NCBI GenBank assembly: GCA_034509735.1
Contig: JACGWO010000010.1
Location: forward strand, 4,588,001-4,652,000
Length of the DNA: 64,000 nucleotides
Direction of reading: 5' to 3'
Source of the DNA: Sesamum alatum
Taxonomy: Eukaryota; Streptophyta; Magnoliopsida; Lamiales; Pedaliaceae
A program made the translations under genes and the position numbers. The notes beneath the pieces are model-generated. The model was not told where the DNA came from. It searched no databases and worked only from the letters and a program-made list of their open reading frames with translations. Of this stretch, positions 32,901 through 46,050 are shown piece by piece (within the stretch, counting starts at the first letter, position 1; each line of letters begins with the position of its first letter).

Positions 32901-35900
32901 GCCGTTGATTTCTGTGATAATTTGAGGTCTCTATGAAGTAGAACTTTGGGATCCCCTCTACAACAAAATGGACGAGACAAAAATTAAAGGATCATAACTT
33001 CTCAGCTTGTTCTTGGCCGTAATGCATGCATCATTCTTTTTTTCCCCCAAGAATGTTTGGTCCATACAATTTCTGTGGTCATGAAACACCACAAGATTTG
33101 GAAGTATCCTTGTTTTCTTCATGTCTATTTCAGATTTAGACAAAAGTTTCATTGTCTAGGGTGACTTGTACCAACACTGGATGATTTTCTTGTGGTTTAC
33201 CATCATATTAACCGGAATTGGTTTTAGAATCAATGATAAACTAGATTATTTTCCACATAAGTAATTCAATTTCGATGATTACGTCTTATAGATGATGACT
33301 GTGGTAACTGAACGGCATTTCAAGTATCCATGGTGATATGACAAGACCAATGTGCAATTACACATTTAGTATGAGTAGCTTAGGATGGGGGTTGCTGGCT
33401 TTCCAACTTTCTATAGCTTTTGATAATTTTAAACTGGTAAATTGAAATTTCAATCATAGCTTTAAAGAAATGAGCTTTTTTTTTCAAAATCATGTAATTG
33501 ATTTATTGTCTCCTAAATTTGGCTTGTGAGAACCGTACTTCTCGAATGAAACAATTGCTCTTTTTTCTTCATCAGGTCACAATGCCTAGAGATGCTTTAC
33601 ACTATGGAAATGTTGAGCATAGGGAGCTTCATAATGCCTATGGCTACTACTTTCACATGGCTACAGCTGATGGGCTTGTTAAGCGAGGTGACGGAAAAGA
33701 CAGACCTTTTGTTTTGTCAAGAGCCTTTTTCCCTGGGAGTCAAAGATATGGAGCAGTTTGGACAGGAGATAACACAGCTGAGTGGGAGCACTTAAGGGTT
33801 TCAGTTCCCATGATCCTGACACTTGGTCTTACAGGGATCTCATTCTCTGGTTAGTAAATTTGTCCTGTTAGCATCTTAATTGGTATGAATCTTTATAATT
33901 CCGCTAATCTTGTATGTACTTCACAGGTGCGGATGTTGGTGGATTTTTTGGTAATCCTGATACTGAGTTGTTGGTTCGCTGGTATCAGCTGGGTGCTTAT
34001 TATCCATTCTTTAGAGCACATGCTCATCATGACACCAAACGGCGTGAACCTTGGTTGTTTGGGTATGCTATTCTTTTTTTCTTTTTTTACCTTTAAGAAT
34101 TGATGCTGCTTTAGGGAAACTGTGGTAGAGTGTGTTTGTGAGTGTCTATAGACTTTTCCAGTAATGTTTGATATTATTGATTAAGATTTTACAAAGAAAT
34201 ACTGGTCACCAGGATTAAATGCTTGTCTAGTGCCAGTCGATTTACACGACTCTGCTAAAAATGCTCCAATTGTACTTTGGGCTTGTTTTATCTATTAAGA
34301 TCAGATAACCTACAATTGCATATTTATCTGTCTTGTACCTCGCAGCATTCGTCTTGTATAGCTAGCCAAATGGCCAAGTCCTATGTTGCTGATTCTATTG
34401 GTTCTCATTTCTAGTCATTTTTTGTCATGAGTTAGCCAAATAATACTCAGTGTTGCAGCGTGTACCAAAATTAACTTTCTAGTCGTTTGTATATATGCTC
34501 ATTCTATATTTTGTGATTCTGACCTTTTCTGAAAATCATTGATGTGCAACTAGTTTACTAAGTTTCCAATCTTTTCGTGGTGTAAGGCTCTTTGATCATC
34601 TGTAGGCAGTTTAAGGGAATTATCATCATTTATATATTGCAGACATATTATTGCATGTTCTATGGAATATTTCTTGCTGCCCTTTGTTATTGCTGGACTC
34701 GAACTTATAATTCCTACCTTCATTAATATCATTCTTTTAGCTAACTATTCCCCAAGGCTTCAACTATAATAAACATTTGTTGCGTTTCTCAAAAAGACTT
34801 CGCCTAAGCCCTATAAATCATTCTAACATTTTCTTGTAAATGTTCATTTTGTAAAATCTTTTATCACTTTTCCTTTTGGGATATCAGTAAGGGGAAGACT
34901 TCTCCAATTTCATTTCAACGTCTGAAACTCCTATGTTCGATTGACTTTTAAATTACTGAATATGGTTCTTTCAGTCGTGGCCCTACTTTGTACAGTCTCC
35001 ACTCACTAGATTTTCTTTATGCTAGTCTCTCTCATTTGGTCAAGTGTAAAGAGAATTAGTTGCATATACTGTTTGCAATGATGAATGGGGAAACGTGGGG
35101 AAAAAATGGCTGGACTGGAGAGATGGCCTGGGAAAGTGGGTCAACATGGGAGTTTCTGAGAAATGCATTAGGAATGTGATGAATATTTGGTGCTTTAGGT
35201 AGGCTCGGGGAATATCGTTCCTAGTTAGTGGTGTTACATTAAGTTTCTTAATGATTGGAAGATATAAATATAGTCTTAGTTGAGGTAATCAATTAAATGT
35301 ATGTAAACATATATACGAAAAACTTAATGATTGAATTGAAACTATATTTACGTGTGCATATATATTAGCGTTTAGGATTTCTTAGTAATATTTCTGGAGA
35401 AAGAGATTTGAAAAAGTTGGATGTTCTTGGTATTTATTTTTGGGACGGAGTGAAACCCAACATAAAATGGGATCAAACACAACAAAGGCTTACTTGCCAA
35501 TGGTACTTTACTGGTTTAGGAAAGAATTGCAAAAATGAAGGATAAGGTATCTTCATTTGTTCATGTGTGTATAAATATATATCATGTCCAAACAAAGAAA
35601 GAAAAGGCATGGAAAGAAATAACGAGTGGGGAAAATGATGTTTGAAAAAGTTTAGTCACTTTTGGCCTGAATTCATATCGAAGATTCAGCATGAGATGTG
35701 TGAGGGAAAAGGCTGAATGTGCGTCCATTGAAAATACGGAGGTGCAGGAAGATTCAGACGTGCAGCATTGATGTGCGAGCAACACACATGACTCAATTGT
35801 CAAGGGACGAATCTTCTGATAACTAAATTGGTGTATGTCAGCATGTTAAAGGGACGTTGAGTCCCAAATAGAAGAATTCATTGAAAAGGACAGAGAACTC

Positions 35901-37287
35901 ATGAGTAGACGGCTAATAGAGAAGGACGTAGGTTTATTTACACACACAAAGTGAATTAGTGTTCTTTCTTTTTCTTTTTTCTACTTTGTGAGAACTGATT
36001 GCTGCCTTTTGTTGTCTTGTTATCGTTTCGTCATTTTGGTTAATATGTGCTTCACTTCTTTCTGTGTACGTCGGCTGTTGTCTTGTTATCGTTTCATCAT
36101 TTTTCTCTTTAGTTTTTTCAAGTGAATCGTTTTTAGGATTTCCTGAAAGGCACTTCAAACTACTACTGTAGTTCTAACTGAGATCTCATTTTCAACTGAA
36201 TCTACAACCCGTCAACAAATTTTCCTTTTCTTTTAACGTTTGTCATGTCTCTGATATCGTTGCTCTGATGATTGTCTCGGTCACAGGGAACGCAATACGG
36301 AACTCATTAAGGAAGCCATACACGTACGCTATATGTTGCTCCCGTACTTTTACACATTGTTCAGAGAGGCGAATGCAAGTGGTGTTCCTGTCGCTCGTCC
36401 TCTTTGGATGGAATTTCCTACTGACGAGAAAACATTCAGCAACGATGAGGCATTTATGGTCGGAAACAGTCTTTTGGTACAAGGAATATACACTCAGGTC
36501 CTATTCTAATACAAGTCTTGCAACATTTTAACCTTTATATTGCTGTTTCTCTCCCTCGAGTCATCTCTGCTAATTTTTCCATCTCCACTAAATACACGCT
36601 AAAATTTTCAACAGCGAGCCAAACACGCGTCTGTGTATCTTCCTGGAGACCAATCTTGGTATGACATGAAAACCGGAACTGCTTACAAGGGAGGAGCAAC
36701 TCATAAGCTGGATGTCTCAGACGATACCATACCTGCTTTCCAACGGGCTGGTACCATCATACCAAGAAAAGACAGATTCCGACGAAGCTCCACACAAATG
36801 GAAAACGATCCTTACACTCTGGTACGCCTTAAACATTCTAGTCGACCCCATCTCTCTCTTAAAATTCTAGATCAACATTGATCGTATTTTATTCACTTCC
36901 GTTTCCTGTGCCTGGCAGGTAATAGCTCTCAACAGTTCCAAAGCTGCTGAAGGCGAGCTCTACGTTGACGATGGGAAGAGCTTTGAATTCCAGAAAGGTG
37001 CATACATACATCGACGTTTCACATTTTCAAACGGGAGGCTTACGTCTTCAAACTTGGCCCCCCTAACCGCTGCCCACAGCAAATTTGCCTCAGACTGCAC
37101 TGTGGAGAGAATCATACTTTTAGGCCTGTCTCCTGAACCAAAGACTGCCTCTGTCGAACCAGGTAATGAGACGGTAGATATCGAGCTGGGGCCACTTGTG
37201 CTACGAGAAGGGAAGGGCCGATCCGTCCTGACGATCCGCAAGCCTAACGTTCGAATTGCAGAAGATTGGACAATCAAAGTTTTGTAA
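29904..37287 (+). CDS. PSL5/RSW3: Glucosidase II alpha subunit (GH31)
   Basis: Six exons: 29904-31493, 33576-33849, 33927-34062, 36287-36497, 36615-36821, 36919-37287. Joined in phase they give 928 residues, close to the ~920 of plant homologues. The enzyme trims the two inner alpha-1,3-linked glucoses from N-glycans in the ER and so drives the calnexin/calreticulin folding cycle. A signal peptide ([20 protein letters not shown]) starts it. The GH31 catalytic signature [10 protein letters not shown], with its nucleophile Asp, ends exon 1, and the acid/base Asp sits in TGDNTAEW of exon 2. [17 protein letters not shown] and a C-terminal beta-sandwich ([11 protein letters not shown]) follow. No ER-retention signal is seen; the family relies on a beta subunit. 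Introns 1 (2.1 kb) and 3 (2.2 kb) are long and hold no other gene I can identify. Confidence 0.95.
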
Positions 37288-39721
37288 GAACTGCTTAGAG
37301 AGTATCCGAGGATCTTGTCGATGAGGAACGTATGCGATTTGATTAGACACTAGAATAATCTAGCTGTGTAACTGTTCTTTTACAGAATCTAATATGGCAA
37401 TATTGATCGGCTTGGATTATTCCGCGTTCGATGATTGTGTAGGGAATTTCTACGTTTCTTTTCTGAATCGCAGTTTTCTTGAGATTGCATCTGGATTGAA
37501 GGATCTGCCGAAAGAATTCAAATGACTTGTGCTGAACGAATTTGAAATTCACCGTTGTGACTCAAATTATCTATACTAATTATAAAAAGAAAGGTTCTTT
37601 TGTGTTTAGAATGAAAGTTATTTTAGGCATTTTACAAAATTTATTCTCTGCTTTTGTATGATTCATTTTCATATTTCTTTCTACAAAGTGAAATTTATAA
37701 TTTGTGGAGGGTAAAAATAGAAATTCAACCTAATAGTGGTGGTTCTCATACCAAATTTTCAAACTACCTAATATGCTCTTATTAATTTCCATGTTCTCAT
37801 TAACCGTCATTCTAAAAAAAAAAAAACTCATGTTATATGTTAGATGAACCACTTATCTCTTCTATTAATTAACAAAATACTACTGGGACTTTTAACAATG
37901 TAATTATTATGTTATAATTTTTTAAATAATAGTCCGTAACAATTGTTAATTATAATAAATTTTAACAATTTATATCTATTAATAGATTTAACAATTATAT
38001 CTATTAGAGTTACTTTTAAATTAATTTTGATAAAATTTTATATGTTTTTTTGTTATAATTGTTATAGATAAAATTAACAATTAATTTGTTATAATTGTTA
38101 TAGATAAAATTAATAGATATAATTGTTAATACGATTATTAACTAAGATAATTATTTTTAATTTACCTATTTTTTGAACAAGATTTTGCTCATTACCACTT
38201 TCATATGATAAATTGTTTCTTCATAAATGTATTTTCAATCATTCAAGTTATGCGATTTGAATGGGGCATTCGCAAATTTGGTTTATTCTACTTTTAAATT
38301 TCAAGGAGTTGCAATTAAAATGTGAAAATTTTTGCTTTATCATTTTTTTTTCTTTTTCTTATTAATTTTGTATATTATGTTTGTTGTTGGTAATAGTAGT
38401 TCATTTGTAGAGATTTTCACAATTTTGACATTTTGTGTCTAAATATTGTGGTGGAATTCATCAATTGTAGATACTAGCAGCTAACGCGGGGTGGTCCTCA
38501 CATGTGCAATTTTTAAGTGTAAGTCAGGAAGTATATAAATTCTTCTAATTGTAAACAAAATAAAATTAAGTAAAATCCTTTAATCCCGTATATTTTTCCC
38601 TTTCTAATCAGCACTTTTATGGTTTTTTCTATTTTTTGTTTGTGAATTAGTTTTAAAGTACTTATGGGATCTTTACTACTAAAACAACCTTCAGTTTCAA
38701 CTAATTCAAGCAACAATTACATGGCATACCAAAGTTATTGCAGTGACAAACTAAAAGTTGCAACCAAATAGACATAATATTTTAAGTGCATCAAAATTCA
38801 AGTTTTTTTTGCACATAACCTATAAGAAGTTAGTCACATATACACAAATTTAAAAATATTCATATATTAGATTATTTTCTCAGAAAACATCAATAGAAAA
38901 AACTCATAAAAACAAAGAAGAATTAATCAACAAATAATGACTTCTAAATATTTAGATTGTTTCGCTTCACGTTACAATTATACTATAATAACTCAAAAGT
39001 AACTACATATTTTGAATTTTTCTTTTACACCAATATCTTTGACCCCGCATTAACTTAAAAAGTCTATCCGTAATATCCAATGTTGGACTGGGAACAACAT
39101 TTTTCAAACTACAACCCTTTAAATTATGAAACCCACGAAAATTGTATTTTATATTTATAAATTTTCTATTAGTACTTTCTCTACAATTATCCTTTACTTC
39201 TACTAAATATTTTGCAAAATGAAAGTTTTTGTCCTCAATTCTGTTGTTGCCAGCTTAAATCCAAATTCTTTGACTTTTATTTTGAATCCATTTCCTCTGT
39301 CTCCTTTATCGACTGAAGAAAGTTGAGAATATGATTAAGAGAAAGAAAGTAAACAAAAAATTTATCTTTGTTTCTTATTCAAGAAACAAAAATGGAGTTA
39401 CGAAGAAAAAATCAAATTAGAAAAATTATTGATTATTCACCAACAACACAAAATAATATATAGGAAGTCGATGTTTTTATTTGAACTCATCACAATATTT
39501 AAAAGTTACGAATATATAGACTTATTTTATTTACAATTAGAAGAATTTATGTATTTGTCTTGATTTACATTTTAAAAATTGTGCACGTGAGGGCAGCGTG
39601 CATTAGCTAGCTGGTAGTTGTTCAAAATGAGAGTTTAATGATTTGAATTTCAACATAACATGAAATAATCTAATAAGCCTGTTTGTTTGTGTTTTTTATT
39701 TTGAATTTTAAATAAAAAATA
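37288..39721. other. Intergenic, AT-rich
   Basis: The first ~250 bp should be the 3' UTR of the glucosidase gene. TCTATACTAATTATAAAAAG at 37571-37590 resembles a Helitron 5' end. A 40-bp tandem unit with TTGTTATAATTGTTATAGAT occurs at about 38050-38120. No gene. Confidence 0.4.
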
Positions 39722-40146
39722 GGGTGAATTGCAATGATATTTTCTGAGATTTGACATAATTATTGATACTCTCTCATTGTTTTAAAAATTACAAATACTT
39801 CCCTTGAGGTTTGTAATTTTTCTTCAAGAGCCTGAAATGGTTCATTTTGTTATTGATTTTTTAAAAAAAATGTAAAAAAATCAGCCGAGACAAATTACAT
39901 TATTACTTTTTTATTTAAAGAACGTAAGAAACCTCTCCCTATGCATTTTGTCCAAAAAAAATAGAAAATTTTAAAAAATAATTCAATTTGTATAAGGGTA
40001 TTTTGGTCAGTCACTCCTAAAAATGGATTGAAATGGGTTATTTGTTAGACGATTACAAACCTCAGGAGGATATTTATAATTTTTGAAACAACGAGGTGGT
40101 ATCCGTAATTATGCCAAACCTCAAGAAAAGTCATTGTAATTCACCC
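39722..40146. repeat. Mutator-type MITE (family copy 4)
   Basis: Starts GGGTGAATTGCAATGA and ends TCATTGTAATTCACCC, a near-perfect inverted pair. It is flanked by TAAAAAATA on both sides (39713-39721, 40147-40155), a perfect 9-bp duplication, which places the family with Mutator-type transposases. About 425 bp, no coding capacity. Confidence 0.87.
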
Positions 40147-42937
40147 TAAAAAATATGCTTATAAATTTTGTATAAATTTTCATGTGAAATAAAAATATAT
40201 TTATATTAGTTTACAAGATTGTATTTTATATTGAGTGGTGGTGTCAAATCAATATATTTCCATTAAAAATACGTATAAGAAAATATGTTTTCATTTTAAT
40301 TATTATTTTAAAAACTAAAAATTAGAAATAAAAACACAAACAAACATGCCCGATTACATTCAAATTCATGGATCCAAATACAATCAAAAAATCATTTCTT
40401 TTTTTCAGTTTTCTGGCTTCCTATTTGGTGGGTTCCAAATTTCATATATGAAACCGATTTTCAAGAAACACTTCGATTTTAGCAACATTTCCAACTCTCC
40501 TTCAATTATTATTTTTTTTTAAATTTTGTTTATTCAGTGAAGAAGGAAATACAAATTGGGATAATTATTTTTTCACAAAAATAAAAAAAAAATGATTTAA
40601 TTTAAATAGGGGTGTGCATTGTGCAGTGAAGAATAATGATAGGTTATGAAGCAACTATCAATGGCTCTTATCATCATTATTCAAAATAACACATTCTTTG
40701 TGGTGGACTGTTTCCCAAATTGGATGGTGATTGATGACTCCTTTCAAAAAACAATTGCTCCTATCATCAAATCTCAACCATTCATTCACTCTCTATTCTA
40801 TAAAGCATAAAGACCCATCATCACCCACATTCTTTTATTTATTTATTTTTTGATGATTTCTCTTTTTTTCTTTTTGTTATAAAAAATTCCAATTAGCTCC
40901 AAGCAACTTTGCCTTTAATTTTAGTTCCAAAAACATTCATCGCATACAATTCAAAATTTTAGTGTCTTACAAGAAATCGTAGAGCAGTACTAATTAGGTA
41001 TATAATTGATCAGACATAATCAGTGTGGTTCCGACGTAATGGAACCAACTAGCTGTCTCTATTACTTACTCGACTTAAATGATGCATTTCTCATTGTTTA
41101 AGTAAAATAAATAAATATGGGACTAAGGTTTTGATTAAATAAGATGTCAAAATAGGGAAAGAAAAAAAAAAAAAAAAAAGCATGATGAAAGTTATATATT
41201 TATATCCTAGATATTTATTATAATTAATAAAAGTGAAGCATGATGGAATTTGAAAAATAGTAGGAGTTGAGTGGAGGTAGGAGTAGGGAAGAAGTTTAGA
41301 GAGCCACAGCCATTGAAAGTGGGACTTCTCTTTCTCTCATGATTTTGACTATATTCCCCTGCCTAACTCAGTGCTGCTCATGGGAATATTTACCTCATCA
41401 TCATTACCTAAAAATCTCCTTACACTTAAATAGTTTTTTTTTTTTGTTTTTTGTTTTAGAAAAAACTCGATAGAACTGATCCACACATCAATTCGAACGA
41501 TAAATTCATATTAATGATACAAATACTCGTTATGATAAACTCATAGTATGATAGGGATATACCTGACCAGATACTGAATGGACTAAAACACCCACTAAAG
41601 ATCAAGATCCGCGTATTTCCTATTCAGGTCGGGTCGCACTTGGTCTAACCTAACATGGAGATCCGGAATCACCTGATGACATGGTACTAGAGCGTTTGGG
41701 ATCATGCCACGTGGACCTGTGCGAGTACGCACACATCATTTTGCATTCCAACCAACATTTAGTATTTACTCCTGACTTCATGAATTGACTTAAGTATCGA
41801 AAGGTCTTTGTTAAGGAGAATTCAACGAGTCTAACGATTTTCTTCATTTTCAAGCCTCAGAACACTCGATCGGGACTGTCCTGGAGCAACTCAGAGCTTT
41901 GACCCAGATCACATTTTTGACAAATACCTATAAGTAAAATGGAACTCGAATCCAAAATAACAAACTTATTTATGGGATCTCAATCTTAATCACTACTTGA
42001 AAATATCATTGCTCTTGTGCCTAATAGTTGTTCACCACTTTTCCCACCAAAATTATTTTCTTTTCTAGAAAAGAAAAATAGAATGCATGTGAACCTCCAA
42101 TATTTCAACTGATCACCAATTGGTCAAATCATGCAAGAGATACAACCCTATGTCCCATCGGAATCAAACTGGGCCCTTTCTTAATTTCAACTAAAATAAA
42201 AATTAAAATATATTTTCAACAATTTTTGTCTCCTAATTAATACAAATACATATTTACAATAATATCAAAAAAAAAGTTATGATTATTAGATGATAATGCA
42301 TGCTCCAATCCCTTTGCGTTTATGCTACTGATCAGTAATAAGTCAATATTTCTGATGAATGAATTAAATAAAAACCATTCGTTATTAATTATCCATTGAT
42401 AAATAGACAAGTCAACTAATCAGCACACAAATACCCCTTATAATGGGCTATTACGAGCGGGTATTTGTTAAACGATTATTAATTTTAAAGGGTATTATAA
42501 TTTTTCAAACAATATGAGAATACTTTTAATTATAACAAATCTCAAAAAATCCGTTATAATTAACCTTATGATTATGCATTTTGCATGATTTGTGAATTTT
42601 GTGTGCCATACATAGTGCTTAAAAGTGATCTTTGTCCCCATACTCCTAATTCCCAACCAATAATCACCAGTCAATTGCCTTAAAAAACATATTCTTGACC
42701 TTAACTCAAACCTTTATCCTTATGAAAATGTCCAAAAGATTACATTATTAATCATTAACAAATTCAAAGCTGTGGAAACAGGTAGCATCTATGCTGTCTC
42801 TACATCAATGGAAATCAAGCTTACACGTTACAAATGCTGCACAAAAGCAACCTTTTCACAATTAAGATACACATATTTTGTAATGATATTAAAAGAACTT
42901 ATACTTAGTGGCTGCAACCTTAATCAACTTGTCTTCC
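40147..42937. other. Intergenic upstream of the permease gene
   Basis: AT-rich. An A-run lies at about 41160-41179. A GC-richer unassigned block at about 41457-41960 (GGTCGGGTCGCAC, CCACGTGG) may be an LTR remnant. At about 42455-42568 there is a decayed right half of the Mutator-type MITE family (TTTGTTAAACGATTA ... TTATAATTAACC). No gene. Confidence 0.4.
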
Positions 42938-42948
42938 TCTATATAAGC
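42938..42948 (+). promoter_or_regulatory. Candidate TATA box of the permease gene
   Basis: CTCTATATAAG lies about 530 bp before the start codon. That distance would fit a leader interrupted by an intron: donor AAG|GTACAA at 43067/43068 and acceptor TTCAG at 43466-43470, two bases before the ATG. Sequence and position only. Confidence 0.4.
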
Positions 42949-43471
42949 ATCAGAACCCACAGCTGAAAGAGTGTGCAGCAGTTGCTTTCTCATCCCCATT
43001 GTGTCAAATAAAAGTCCCTCTTTGTATATAGTGTTTATTGAGGGAGTGCCAAGTAATAAGTGTCAAGGTACAAATCTTAATTTTTATTACATTCTAAGAT
43101 GTTTTATGTGTTTTCGACGAATTTGGATGTGCGTTTTGACATGTTAGAGCAACGGGTGTGTATCGGTCTTTTTCACGACGTGCATGTTAGTGATAGGGAA
43201 ATGTTCTTGACTTACTTGATTGGATTCTTGAAAGTAGACTTAGCATGAATTGACCCTTCATTTTCCCGTTGTGGCCTTGAGTTGGTTATAAATTCACTTC
43301 ATGCCTGTCTTACTTTGCCACCAAACATAGTACTAAGTTGTAGTTGTTTCTGTTCTTCATTGTGTTCTGTAATATTTCTCATTTGTCTTCGATTTACATT
43401 GAGAAAATTACACTGATCAGTGTGAAAGATTTGATATAAACAAGTGTGGTATACTTTGGTTGAAGTTCAGG

Positions 43472-45487
43472 ATGGGTGAGAGCACTGCCACCACTAACCA
43501 CCACCACCACCACCATGGCGGCAGCCAAGTGTTCGACGTTTCAGTCAATGTGCCACCCCATTTTTGCTCCAAAGAAGTTGATGATGATGGCCGGCCCCAG
43601 AGAACTGGTACGTATGTTCATAAGCAGACCTCTTCTAGGACTTAGCAGCACGAACGAGTTTACAAATTGTAAGAACTCTCTGTCTTTCTGTCATGATCGA
43701 TGTTCGTTAACTCTTGTAAGTGGTGTTTGTTTAGGGACCGTATGGACGGCCAGTGCTCACATAATAACCGCTGTGATTGGCTCGGGAGTTCTGTCCTTAG
43801 CATGGGCTATAGCTCAGCTGGGATGGATTGCTGGCCCTACTGTCATGTTCTTGTTCTCCTTTGTGATTTACTACACCTCAACTCTCCTAGCTGACTGTTA
43901 CCGCTCCGGTGATCCATTGTTTGGCAAGAGAAACTATACGTACATGGACGCTGTCCGGTCCAATCTCGGTACAGTATTTTCACTTAAGTTCAGACAAAAC
44001 ATAATCACAAACCACTTGGGAGATTCAGAACAAGTAGTTTTCCTTGTCCTAATGTACTGCACTCTGCTTCACCACAGGTGGATCTAAAGTGAAGTTTTGT
44101 GGGACAATTCAATATCTGAATCTTTTCGGAGTGGCCATTGGTTACACCATTGCAGCATCTATAAGCATGATGTAAGTGTGTGTGTGTGTGTGTGTTTGCT
44201 GCTATAAAACTTGTTGTTTTCAATGTTTTTGAGTGGAAATCTTGGCGTGGACGATGATTTTGGCGAAAAACTTAAACAGGGCTATCAAAAGATCGAACTG
44301 TTTCCACGCGAGTGGCGAGAAAGATCCGTGTCATATGTCGAGCAATCCATACATGATAGCCTTTGGTATTACACAGATCCTGTTCTCTCAGATTCCTGAC
44401 TTTGATCAGATATGGTGGCTGTCCATTGTTGCTGCTGTCATGTCCTTCACTTACTCGTCTATCGGCTTAGGCCTTGGCATCGCGAAAGTAGCAGGTCCGA
44501 CATAGTATACATCAAATGATGCAATGATTCTTGCAGTTTCATGAATAAAAACATCACTGAATTAACATGTTTGTACTATGTTATGACCATCACCAGCTAC
44601 CGGAACCATCAAGGGCAGTTTCACAGGAATCAGCATTGGAACAGTGACAGAAACTCAAAAAATATGGAGGAGTTTCCAAGCTCTTGGGGACATAGCTTTC
44701 GCGTACTCGTTCTCAATCATCCTTATCGAGATTCAGGTACGTACACGAACACGTATAACCCCTCAAACATTCTTGATGATCATACAAAAATTTTAGGACA
44801 ATACTTTACATTGTGTGAACAAACAAACAGGACACCATCAAATCCCCACCGTCTGAGGCGAAAACGATGAAGAAAGCCACCCTTATTAGCACAATCGTGA
44901 CTACCGCTTTCTACATGCTCTGTGGCTGTATGGGGTACGCAGCATTCGGGGATCTTGCACCGGGCAACCTCCTAACCGGATTCGGCTTCTACAACCCCTT
45001 CTGGCTTCTTGACATTGCTAACGCAGCCATCGTCATCCACTTAGTCGGGGCGTACCAAGTCTACTGCCAGCCACTCTTCGCATTCGTTGAGAAACACGCA
45101 GCTGCAAGGTGGCCAGAGAGTGGATTCATCACCAAAGAGATCAGCATCCGCATTCCCTGCCTGCAGCAGCCGTATAACCTCAACATGTTCCGTCTAGTCT
45201 GGAGGAGTTTGTTTGTGGTGCTGACGACCGTCATATCAATGCTGCTACCGTTCTTCAACGACGTTGTGGGGATTCTTGGAGCGTTCGGGTTCTGGCCGTT
45301 GACAGTGTACTTCCCGGTAGAGATGTACATTGCACAGAAGAGGATAGCTAAGTGGAGCACAAGATGGATATGCCTGCAGATGCTGAGCTTTGCGTGTTTG
45401 GCGATATCGGTTGCTGCAGCTGCTGGCTCGGTCGCGGGCGTGGTGCTTGATCTCAAGGTTTATAGGCCATTCAAGACTAGCTACTGA
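43472..45487 (+). CDS. AAP: Amino acid permease (AAP family)
   Basis: Six exons: 43472-43607, 43735-43968, 44078-44171, 44280-44494, 44597-44736, 44831-45487. Joined in phase they give about 491 residues, in line with plant AAPs (~480). These are plasma-membrane proton/amino-acid symporters of the AAAP family with about eleven membrane spans. The sequence shows RTGTVWTASAHIITAVIGSG in span 1, WAIAQLGWIAGP, FCGTIQYLNLFGVAIGYTIA, AIKRSNCFH, SNPYMIAFG..QIFFSQ-like, FAYSFSIILIEIQDTIKSPP, CGCMGYAAFGD and the C-terminal block PVEMYIAQKRI. The hydrophilic N-terminus carries six consecutive His. It looks closest to the AAP2/3/4/6 type, but I cannot separate these by eye. The exon 4 donor (GCAG|GTCCGA) is weak but required by phase. 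Confidence 0.93.
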
Positions 45488-45671
45488 GTGACTAAGTTGT
45501 ACATGAGATTGGTGGTTGGTGTTGATGAGTAATGTTTGTGTTTGTTGTGTTAACTGTTTGTTGTTGTTGTTGTTTCTGCGTAATGTTTAGAAGCCTTGTT
45601 AATGTAAAGAAGGCATGAATTTTTCTTGGTCTTGTTCTCTTTGGCTTTGCAAGGAAGGCTAACATGGCCTA

Positions 45672-46050
45672 AATTGCTGCTCCTCCAGTAGATATTGATG
45701 GTATTCATGAACCTATTTCTAGATCTTTACTTTACGGAAACAATATTATCTCAGGTGTCATTATTCCTACTTCTGCAGCTATCTGTTTGCACTTTTACCC
45801 GATCTAGGAAGCAATATCCTTGATGAATGGTTATACTACGGTGGTCCTTATGAATTAATTGTTCTACACTTCTTACTTGGTGTAGCTTGTTACGTGGGTC
45901 GTCAGTGGGAGGTTAGTTTCTGTATGGATATGCGACCTTGGACTGTTGTCGCATATTTAGCTCCTGTTGCAGCCGCTACCTTTATTTTCTTGATCTATCA
46001 AATCGGTCAGGGAAGTTTTTTCGGATGATATGTCTTTAGGAATTGCTTTG
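45672..46050 (+). pseudogene. psbA: Nuclear copy of part of plastid psbA
   Basis: From ATTGCTGCTCCTCCAGTAGA onward the DNA follows plastid psbA (photosystem II protein D1) for about 380 bp, covering the part encoding [11 protein letters not shown] through about GQGSF. Many substitutions, an in-frame stop before the start of similarity and a one-base shift near 46025 show that it is a decayed plastid insertion in the nucleus, not a gene. It begins 185 bp after the permease stop codon. Confidence 0.92.

Noticed and set aside
31494..33575. Separate small genes in the first glucosidase intron
   Set aside because: Frames up to 97 codons show no codon structure or family features; the flanking exons join in phase.
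39593..39650. Second SINE with TAGCTAGCTGGTAG and GATTTGAATTTC boxes
   Set aside because: The boxes are too degenerate and there is no A-tail or target duplication.
43499..43517. Six-His run as an engineered tag
   Set aside because: It is in a normal intron-containing plant gene with no vector sequence around it; His repeats occur naturally.
45672..46050. Functional psbA or plastid contamination
   Set aside because: Only about a third of the gene is present, with many substitutions and a frameshift, and it is embedded in nuclear DNA.
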